Of a stretch of DNA of 5,018 nt, positions 1 through 5,018 are shown one piece after another. Source of the stretch: Nitrospinota bacterium (GTDB lineage: Bacteria > Nitrospirota > Nitrospiria > Nitrospirales > UBA8639); NCBI GenBank assembly GCA_022561525.1, contig JADFRB010000191.1:1-5018 (forward strand), written 5' to 3'. The notes under the pieces were generated by a model. That model made no database searches and had not been told where the DNA came from. It saw only the letters and a list, made by a program, of their open reading frames with translations. Positions within the stretch are counted from its first letter, which is position 1. Each line of letters begins with the position of its first letter. Both the position numbers and the translations under genes were made by a program.

Positions 1-1
1 A

Positions 2-796
2 GAAATTTACCGGCGGTTAGATTTGTTACTGATGCGGCGGTTCGATCATCTCATTGCAGTTTCAAAAGCAACGAAAGCAGAAATGTTGGAGGCTGGAGTT
101 CCTGAGTCCAAGATCAGCGTGATTCATAACGGAATTGACACGAAGGCTTGGTCACGGGGAATGATCGGGACTACATTGCGTGAGGAGTTAAACATCAGCT
201 CCTCCACGCCAGTGGTTGGATATGTTGGCCGGATCATGCCGGAAAAGGACCTTATGTCTTGGTTGAAGGCAGCAGCCTTGGTAACTAAGAAATTCCCCGA
301 GGCGCGGTTTGTATTGGTCGGAGAGGGACGAGATGACACAACCTTACATGAACTTCAGACATTGGTTTCAACGTTGGAGATATCTGAACATGTGATTTTC
401 CTTGGGCATCGTTACAACCTTCTCCCGGTGTATTCCGCTTTTGACATTTTTTTGTTGAGCTCCCTTCGTGAGGGGCTCCCCAATAGTATTTTAGAAGCCA
501 TGGCCTTGGGGCTTCCTGTGGTGACGACAGACGTGGCGGGAGCCAAAGAGCTGGTGGTCGATGGGGAAACGGGATTCGTAGTTCCACAGAAAGATCCTGA
601 AAAATTAGCTAAGGCCGTTTTGGCAATATTGGCCAATAAAAAGATCCGAAGGCGCATGAGTCAGGCGGGGCGGGGCCGTGTCGAGAGCGAATTTTCCTTT
701 CCCCTCCGCCTCAAACGTGTCGAAGATCTCTATGATCATGTGTTGGGTCTAGATTCATATGGAAGTTCCTCCTCGAATCCAGCCGTGGCCTATTGA
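2..796 (+). CDS. GT4-family glycosyltransferase, C-terminal part (5' end outside window)
   Basis: A retaining GT-B glycosyltransferase that would move a sugar from a nucleotide-sugar donor onto a growing glycan at the cytoplasmic face. The frame is open from base 2, so the gene begins upstream; a TTG at 23 is only an internal codon. 264 residues are visible. Counting from base 2, the end of the N-terminal domain shows the AVSKAT segment and a VIHNGID motif (about residues 19-45). The nucleotide-binding domain opens with GYVGR (73-77) followed by EKD (81-83), giving the usual Arg/Lys pair for the donor diphosphate. The EX7E signature is E157 (in REGLP) and E165 (in LEAMALG), followed by GLPVVTTDVAG and a GETGFVVP loop. 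This layout is typical of glycosyltransferases group 1 (PF00534/PF13692). The exact sugar cannot be told. It ends 114 bases before the sulfotransferase start on the same strand. Confidence 0.93.
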   Translation, partial: EIYRRLDLLLMRRFDHLIAVSKATKAEMLEAGVPESKISVIHNGIDTKAWSRGMIGTTLREELNISSSTPVVGYVGRIMPEKDLMSWLKAAALVTKKFPEARFVLVGEGRDDTTLHELQTLVSTLEISEHVIFLGHRYNLLPVYSAFDIFLLSSLREGLPNSILEAMALGLPVVTTDVAGAKELVVDGETGFVVPQKDPEKLAKAVLAILANKKIRRRMSQAGRGRVESEFSFPLRLKRVEDLYDHVLGLDSYGSSSSNPAVAY

Positions 797-806
797 TGGT
801 GGCTAC

Positions 807-831
807 GAACCCCATGATGTGAGAGGGGTTC
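807..831 (+). other. Inverted repeat (7-bp stem) after the glycosyltransferase gene
   Basis: GAACCCC at 807-813 pairs with GGGGTTC at 825-831 around an 11-base loop. It lies 11 bases past the stop codon. No T-run follows, so it is not a standard intrinsic terminator. It may slow RNA decay or simply be chance. The rest of the gap (797-910) shows no gene. Confidence 0.3.
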
Positions 832-897
832 AAACCTTAATGATTCCAAAGTGTACGAATGATCCCATTTTTTTGAGATGATGCTTACACCAATTGA

Positions 898-902
898 AGA
901 GG
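898..902 (+). promoter_or_regulatory. Ribosome binding site deciding the sulfotransferase start
   Basis: AGAGG ends 8 bases before the ATG at 911. The longer alternatives, ATG at 878 and 881, have only a GAG directly abutting and no spaced purine run. The start at 911 also puts the PAPS-binding loop at residue 13, as is usual for this family. Confidence 0.65.
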
Positions 903-910
903 TGCCAATA

Positions 911-1768
911 ATGGCTGCAGTTCCACGTTCCCCGATTTTTGTTGTCGGAACGCAACGCTCCGGAACAACGCTTCTTTGCAGAATGCTATCGGCTCATCCG
1001 AATCTGTTCGTAATTAACGAGATAGATGATATTTGTGAAAAGTGTTCCTTAAACAAAACGCCAAGCGAAGTGTTTGAATCTATAGATTTGGAATTTAAGA
1101 GGAGAACCAAATTCAGTATCGAGGCGTATTTAGAAGCTCATGGGAAAATTCGGTGGGGCCTTAAGAGCCCGTCGCTAACGTTTTGCCTAGATGCCATAAA
1201 AAAGCATTTTCCTGAATCGAAATTCATTTTTATCGTGCGTGACGGACGAGCCGTGGCCAACTCCTACCTCAAGGCAGGTTGGGGGGTAGCCAATATGTAT
1301 GGTGCTGGAGAACGGTGGAAAAAGGAAATTGAGTTGCAACGGGTTTTCTGGGGTAAGAATCCTGATATCAGTTGCATGTTGAAATATGAAGAACTTTTAG
1401 CTAATCCGTCGAAGGAATTAACGAGCTTGTGTTCCTTTATTGGGGAATCGTTTGAAGAGTCCATGGTGAAATTCTACAAAGAACCGAGCCCTATAAAGAA
1501 AAATGCCTATAACACCAATGTCTTTCGTCCCATCGATAGAAGCATCGAATTCAAATGGAAGAGCGAACTGTCACCCCACCAAATTGGTGTTTTTGAGAGT
1601 ATTGCAGGGGAACAATTAAAAGAACTTGGCTATCAATTAGTACATGAAGGGATGAAAATCCCAAAAATGTTAAAGCTTTGGTGGCGGTGGCATCAAAAAG
1701 TCGCGGGAGAAATGCAGGTCCAGTATCACTGGCGAATCAAACCACTCCTTCAGAAAGTTCTCAATTGA
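911..1768 (+). CDS. PAPS-dependent sulfotransferase (Sulfotransf_3-like)
   Basis: Predicted to transfer the sulfuryl group of 3'-phosphoadenylyl sulfate (PAPS) onto a hydroxyl or amine of a glycan or other acceptor. It has 285 residues, a usual size. The 5'-phosphosulfate loop is GTQRSGTTLL (13-22). The 3'-phosphate site is the strand FIFIVRDGRAV (105-115), with R110 and S118 (ANSYL) as the expected contacts. A GLKSPS segment (83-88) matches the conserved Lys-Ser/Thr-Pro of the family. The stretch LKYEELLANP (157-166) followed by CSFIG, and a late QLKELGY, also match. There is no signal peptide, so it should be cytoplasmic. The final ~38 residues form a basic, Trp-rich tail (W257, W258, W260, W274). 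A start at 878 would add 11 residues and is less likely. Its place beside a glycosyltransferase suggests glycan sulfation; the acceptor is unknown. Confidence 0.92.
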   Translation: MAAVPRSPIFVVGTQRSGTTLLCRMLSAHPNLFVINEIDDICEKCSLNKTPSEVFESIDLEFKRRTKFSIEAYLEAHGKIRWGLKSPSLTFCLDAIKKHFPESKFIFIVRDGRAVANSYLKAGWGVANMYGAGERWKKEIELQRVFWGKNPDISCMLKYEELLANPSKELTSLCSFIGESFEESMVKFYKEPSPIKKNAYNTNVFRPIDRSIEFKWKSELSPHQIGVFESIAGEQLKELGYQLVHEGMKIPKMLKLWWRWHQKVAGEMQVQYHWRIKPLLQKVLN

Positions 1769-2016
1769 TTGTCTTGAGTTGTACGGCCTGGTCAATCCAA
1801 GTCGTCTACCTTTCTATTAACAAGTAGGCCAGACACCTCCGAAACCTCCTTCCTTCTATTGCCGTTAGACACTGAAGTCCAATTCATTGGGCCAGAGATT
1901 TTCATATCCTGGTCCTTATGACTGAGAGCTTGGTTGGAGTTTACCGAGGCCATCTTAAACCCATGGGCATGTTCTAAAAAAATCCCATTGTGGTTCCAAA
2001 ATATGGAAGCCATTGG
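1769..2016 (+). other. Intergenic stretch, possible remnant of a small gene
   Basis: No intact gene or clear terminator is visible here. From the ATG at 1918 the frame reads 19 protein-like codons (beginning MTESLVGVYRG) up to a TAA at 1975, directly before a run of A. It then continues open in the same frame into the small ORF at 2017. Further upstream that frame is stopped at 1873 (TGA) and 1825 (TAG). No ribosome binding site precedes 1918. The first ~150 bases after the sulfotransferase show nothing recognisable in any frame. Confidence 0.3.
2005..2009 (+). promoter_or_regulatory. Possible ribosome binding site for the small acidic ORF
   Basis: GGAAG ends 7 bases before the ATG at 2017. 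This is a good spacing and is the main reason to take that ATG as a possible real start. Confidence 0.4.
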
Positions 2017-2157
2017 ATGGAAGAATCCGACCCCTATGAATTGCCAGAAGATGCTGAGGGAGTCATTGATACGACCGGCCCATCCCCGGAGGAAACTGGG
2101 CAAGAGGTAATTCTGTACCTCGAAAAATCTGGAATCCTTGGGGCAACCAACGAATAA
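2017..2157 (+). CDS. Hypothetical 46-residue acidic small protein
   Basis: I do not recognise this product. It reads MEESDPYELPEDAEGVIDTT at the start and ends in LYLEKSGILGATNE. It contains 10 Glu and 3 Asp against a single Lys and no Arg, so it is strongly acidic, with no membrane segment. The first half looks disordered; the part from about residue 29 (QEVILYLEKSGIL) could form a short helix. The frame is open for 14 further codons upstream (1975 is the nearest stop). An in-frame GTG at 1990 is an alternative start but lacks a ribosome binding site. The stop lies 57 bases before the TSUP permease, so co-transcription is possible. It may instead be the surviving 3' end of a decayed gene, or chance. 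An opposite-strand frame over the same bases (1792-2103) starts at TTG without a binding site and is less convincing. Confidence 0.4.
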   Translation: MEESDPYELPEDAEGVIDTTGPSPEETGQEVILYLEKSGILGATNE

Positions 2158-2214
2158 CGATCGAGGGGCTGACTGAATGGTGTGTGGGAACCTCCCGTTT
2201 GAGGCTAGTGTTGG

Positions 2215-3000
2215 ATGGACTGTATATCTTGCACGATTTCAATAGGACTGTTGGTCGGTACCCTCGTCGGGCTTACCGGGTTGGGAGGGGGGGTGCTCCT
2301 GCTGCCTCTATTAATCTATGGTCTGCAGGCACCTCCAATTGTGGCTGTCGGTTCTAGTGCTGCTTTTTCTAGTCTTACCAAACTCAGTGGAGCTATCGTT
2401 CATTGGCGTCAGGGAAATGTGGACTGGGGGTTGGCAGGTGCCCTGGCCATGGGGAGCATTCCTGGTGGATTGGTTGGGGTAGCCTTGTTGGCGCACCTTC
2501 GCTCCCGTTTTGGTGAGGGGATCAATGATTTGTTGACCACTTTCATTGGTGTGCTGTTGGTACTCGTGCCGCTGTTGATGGTTTTTCAACCAAGAATCGA
2601 GAGGTGTGGCGGTCTTTGCCTCCGGGACCGACTCCCTCAGTGGTTAAACCGTTACAATGGTGCCTTCTTTGTTGGGATTAATGGAGGGCTGCTCGTCGGG
2701 TTAACCTCCGTGGGTGCAGGTAGTGTCATTATTATGTTTTTGCTGCTGTTTTATCGAATGACTCCTGCAGCTCTGGTTGGGACTGACATTGTCCATGCGG
2801 TAGTTCTGACTGGTGTGACTGGCATAGCTCATTTCGGGCTTGGAACTGTTGATCTTGGTTTGGTGGGTTGGTTAGTCGTGGGGTCCACCCCGGGAGTATT
2901 ACTTGGCTCAGCCTTGACCAAAGTCGTGCCTGGTATTTGGCTACGATGGGTGCTGATCGCTGTCTTGGTGACGACAGGAACATGGATGCTCTATGCCTGA
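2215..3000 (+). CDS. TauE/SafE (TSUP) family sulfur-anion permease
   Basis: An inner-membrane transporter of the 4-toluene sulfonate uptake (TSUP) family. Characterised members export or import sulfite, sulfonates or related anions. Its 261 residues are a normal size and form about eight hydrophobic segments in two halves. Each half opens with the family's glycine-rich motif: GLLVGTLVGLTGLGGG (11-26) followed by LPLL, and GINGGLLVGLTSVGAGS (154-170). Other helices lie near 41-62, 70-94, 105-125, 184-208, 210-233 and 240-260. A hydrophilic loop (126-147) joins the halves. The ATG at 2215 is the first start after an in-frame TAG at 2206. GAGG at 2201-2204, 10 bases upstream, is a modest binding site. 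The only four cysteines are paired: C3/C6 and C131/C135. Its position near a sulfotransferase hints at sulfite or sulfonate handling, but substrate and direction are not shown by sequence. Confidence 0.93.
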   Translation: MDCISCTISIGLLVGTLVGLTGLGGGVLLLPLLIYGLQAPPIVAVGSSAAFSSLTKLSGAIVHWRQGNVDWGLAGALAMGSIPGGLVGVALLAHLRSRFGEGINDLLTTFIGVLLVLVPLLMVFQPRIERCGGLCLRDRLPQWLNRYNGAFFVGINGGLLVGLTSVGAGSVIIMFLLLFYRMTPAALVGTDIVHAVVLTGVTGIAHFGLGTVDLGLVGWLVVGSTPGVLLGSALTKVVPGIWLRWVLIAVLVTTGTWMLYA

Positions 3001-3045
3001 AAGGTTTTCCTGGTCGTGAGTTGATGGTTGCGCTAGTCGTGAATC

Positions 3046-3073
3046 AAGAAACCCCTTGCCGATAAGGTTTTTT
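3046..3073 (+). terminator. Weak candidate intrinsic terminator after the TSUP gene
   Basis: CCTT (3054-3057) pairs with AAGG (3064-3067) around GCCGAT. With a two-base bulge, AAA (3049-3051) pairs with the first T's. Six T follow (3068-3073). The stem is short and mostly A-T, so termination would be inefficient. If real, it would separate the permease from the downstream amidotransferase, whose start lies 25 bases further on. Confidence 0.3.
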
Positions 3074-3087
3074 CTCCAAGCGAATAC

Positions 3088-3091
3088 GAGG
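3088..3091 (+). promoter_or_regulatory. Ribosome binding site for the GTG-started amidotransferase
   Basis: GAGG ends 7 bases before the GTG at 3099. Together with the need for cysteine as residue 2, this fixes the start at a GTG rather than any downstream ATG. Confidence 0.65.
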
Positions 3092-3098
3092 AACGCTC

Positions 3099-5018
3099 GT
3101 GTGTGGTATCTGCGGAAAAGTATACTTTGATCCCGACCGATGGGTCACGGAAGGTGAACTTCTTCCAATGGCCGATACCCTAATCCATCGTGGCCCGGAT
3201 GGAGGAGGGGTATGGATAAAGGGGAACGTAGGATTGGCCCATCGACGGCTTGCCATTATCGATCTGCGGGAAGAGGCCAATCAGCCCATGTCCAATGAAG
3301 ATCGGACAGTATGGGTGACGTTTAATGGTGAGATATACAATTTCTTGGAATTGCGTCACGAGCTTGAAGGGAAAGGGCACGTGTTCCGGACTAACAGTGA
3401 TACTGAGGTCATCGTTCATGCTTATGAGGAATATGGACGGGCCTGCGTGAGCCATCTTCGTGGTATGTTTGCCTTTGCCATCTGGGATGTTCGTACGCAA
3501 ACCCTGTTTCTTGCTAGGGATCGGGTTGGCAAGAAACCCTTGTATTATTTTGTGGGGCCGGATCGGTTTGTATTTGGATCGGAGATTAAAGCTATTTTGG
3601 CTGACGGTTCAGTCCCGGTTGAACCCGACCCCTTTGCGATTGATCATTTCTTAGCGTTGCAATACATTCCCGCTCCCATGACCGCCTTTAAGGGTGTGCG
3701 AAAACTTCCAGCGGCGCATTGGCTGGAACTTCGGAATGGTCATTTCGAGATTGGCCGCTATTGGAAACTCCATTATGAGCCGAAACGCCAGATCTCAGTG
3801 CCGGATGCTATGGCCGAACTCAAATGGCACATGGCGGAAGCGGTCCGCATACGGATGGTGAGTGATGTTCCATTGGGAGCGTTTCTCAGCGGAGGGGTCG
3901 ATTCCAGTGCGGTCGTGGCGTTCATGGCACGGGAAAATCCTCAACCAGTTAAAACCTTTTGTGTGGGCTTTGACGATGCTGAATTTGATGAACGAATCTT
4001 TTCCCGTATGGTTGCAGACCAATATCGTACCCACCATCAAGAACTCGTGGTGAATCCAAAGGTCGTGGACATTTTGCCTCGCCTGGTATGGCATTTTGAC
4101 GAACCATTCGGAGACTCATCGGCTGTGCCCAGTTACCTTATTTCTGAATTAACACGACAACATGTCACCGTGGTCCTCAATGGTGACGGTGGAGATGAAA
4201 ATTTTGCGGGGTATGATCGGTACATAACCGACCGATTGGTACGGAACGTGGATTACATTCCGGTAGGGATAAGGCGGTGGGTGAACGCTTTTATTCAGAA
4301 GTTTCCAACGCAGTGGCGACGGCAAGGAGCTATGCGGAAAGTTTCCAGAGTTGCTGAGGTTCTCGCGCAGGAACCAGGGAGAAGGTACGCACAATGGGGA
4401 GCCCATTTTTCCCCAACCGAACGGCAAAGTATCTATTCTGAAAGTTTCCAAGATGCCATTTCTGACAGCGACCCCGAAGACCTGTTTGTCAAAATTTTTG
4501 CAGCAAGCGATGCGAATGATTCCACCGATACTGCCCTCGATGCGGATGTCAATCTCTACTTGGCCGATGATCTCTTGGTCAAAATGGATCGCGTGACGAT
4601 GGCTCATTCCTTGGAGGCTCGGTCGCCATTCCTTGATCATGTGCTGATGGAATTTGTTGCCACCCTTCCACCCCAGTTCAAGTTAGCAGGTCGAGAAAAG
4701 AAATATCTTCTCAAAGAGTCGCTCCGAGGTGTCGTTCCCGATTGTGTTTTAGACCGTCCTAAAATGGGTTTCTGTGTCCCGTTGGCCCGTTGGTTTCGAG
4801 AAGACTTGCGGGAGATGGCCTATGATTTGTTGCTGTCCACCCAAACGCTACAACGCGGATACTTCCGGCCAGCCAAGGTGGAAGAACTATTACAAGAACA
4901 CTCCCAAGGCCAACGAGACCATGCTGCGCAACTTTGGGACCTTTTGGTGCTTGAATTGTGGCATCGGACGTTTATCGATTCCCCGCACATTGAATACCAA
5001 TCTTTTAGGAGCTCAAGG
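3099..5018 (+). CDS. asnB: Asparagine synthase (glutamine-hydrolysing)-like amidotransferase, 3' end outside window
   Basis: Predicted to hydrolyse glutamine and use the ammonia, with ATP activation, to amidate a carboxylate: aspartate in true AsnB, possibly a sugar acid or peptide in polysaccharide loci. The frame is intact for 640 codons to the window edge. The N-terminal class II glutaminase has nucleophile C2 (CGICG), RGPD (31-34), AHRRLAIID (47-55), FNGEIYN (75-81) and DTEV (101-104), then RDRVGKKPLYY (140-150). The C-terminal synthetase has the ATP pyrophosphatase loop SGGVDSS (264-270), GDGGDENFAGY (362-372), KMDRVTMAHSLEARSPFLD (495-513) and RPKMGF (553-558). GTG is the only start that leaves Cys at position 2. 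The late LWDLLVLELWHR stretch is typical of the extreme C-terminus, so little is missing. Similar proteins occur as exosortase/exopolysaccharide-associated amidotransferases; I cannot tell these from housekeeping AsnB. The gene symbol is a family label only. Confidence 0.93.
   Translation, partial: MCGICGKVYFDPDRWVTEGELLPMADTLIHRGPDGGGVWIKGNVGLAHRRLAIIDLREEANQPMSNEDRTVWVTFNGEIYNFLELRHELEGKGHVFRTNSDTEVIVHAYEEYGRACVSHLRGMFAFAIWDVRTQTLFLARDRVGKKPLYYFVGPDRFVFGSEIKAILADGSVPVEPDPFAIDHFLALQYIPAPMTAFKGVRKLPAAHWLELRNGHFEIGRYWKLHYEPKRQISVPDAMAELKWHMAEAVRIRMVSDVPLGAFLSGGVDSSAVVAFMARENPQPVKTFCVGFDDAEFDERIFSRMVADQYRTHHQELVVNPKVVDILPRLVWHFDEPFGDSSAVPSYLISELTRQHVTVVLNGDGGDENFAGYDRYITDRLVRNVDYIPVGIRRWVNAFIQKFPTQWRRQGAMRKVSRVAEVLAQEPGRRYAQWGAHFSPTERQSIYSESFQDAISDSDPEDLFVKIFAASDANDSTDTALDADVNLYLADDLLVKMDRVTMAHSLEARSPFLDHVLMEFVATLPPQFKLAGREKKYLLKESLRGVVPDCVLDRPKMGFCVPLARWFREDLREMAYDLLLSTQTLQRGYFRPAKVEELLQEHSQGQRDHAAQLWDLLVLELWHRTFIDSPHIEYQSFRSSR

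Noticed and set aside
878..910. Longer N-terminus of the sulfotransferase from ATG 878
   Set aside because: No spaced ribosome binding site, and it adds 11 residues ahead of the usual family start. AGAGG 8 bases before ATG 911 is better.
1785..1830. GGCCT (1785-1789) and AGGCC (1826-1830) as a possible terminator after the sulfotransferase
   Set aside because: A five-base stem with a loop of about 36 bases and no following T-run is not a credible terminator.
1792..2103. Minus-strand open frame of 103 codons in the intergenic stretch
   Set aside because: It begins at TTG with no binding site, its product resembles nothing known, and its codons lie exactly opposite the more protein-like + strand frame ending at 2157.
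2186..2196. GGGA/TCCC mini-hairpin ahead of the permease
   Set aside because: Only four base pairs with a three-base loop and no T-run; expected by chance.
2868..3065. Plus-strand 65-codon frame overlapping the end of the permease gene
   Set aside because: It is mostly out-of-frame permease sequence with no recognisable product. Its tail only runs by chance through the gap.
4149..4640. Minus-strand open frame of 163 codons
   Set aside because: It lies wholly opposite the asparagine synthetase-like gene, whose conserved motifs run through this stretch. It is an antisense shadow.

Overview
This 5,018-base window comes from a bacterial chromosome of roughly balanced base composition. All four well-supported genes lie on the + strand. 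Two are cut by the window edges. The gene types point to a surface or exopolysaccharide biosynthesis locus: a GT4 glycosyltransferase, a PAPS-type sulfotransferase and a class-B (glutamine-hydrolysing) asparagine synthetase-like amidotransferase. A TauE/SafE (TSUP) sulfur-anion permease sits among them. No taxon can be read directly from the sequence. Clear Shine-Dalgarno motifs and a GTG start support a bacterium. A Nitrospirota-like or proteobacterial source is only a guess from the gene style.

Layout: 2-796, the C-terminal 264 residues of a GT4 glycosyltransferase whose start lies outside the window. 797-910, a short gap with one inverted repeat. 911-1768, a 285-residue sulfotransferase, where the ATG at 911 is preferred over the longer option at 878. 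1769-2214, a 446-base stretch without a long gene, but with a plausible 46-codon, very acidic small ORF (2017-2157). The frame of that ORF stays protein-like further upstream, back to an ATG at 1918, interrupted only by one TAA. 2215-3000, a complete TSUP permease. 3001-3098, a gap with a weak hairpin followed by six T. 3099-5018, an asparagine synthetase-like gene starting at GTG, open to the right edge and apparently almost complete.

The likely joint role, by inference, is assembly and decoration of a sulfated glycan. The glycosyltransferase adds a sugar and the sulfotransferase transfers sulfate from PAPS. The amidotransferase would amidate an acidic sugar or other carboxylate, as is often proposed for asnB-like genes in polysaccharide clusters. 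The TSUP permease may export sulfite or another sulfur anion, which fits next to a sulfotransferase, but its substrate cannot be read from sequence. I see no defence system, mobile element, CRISPR array, tRNA or rRNA. The parts that most merit a second look are the small acidic ORF with its interrupted upstream extension, and the paired cysteines of the permease.
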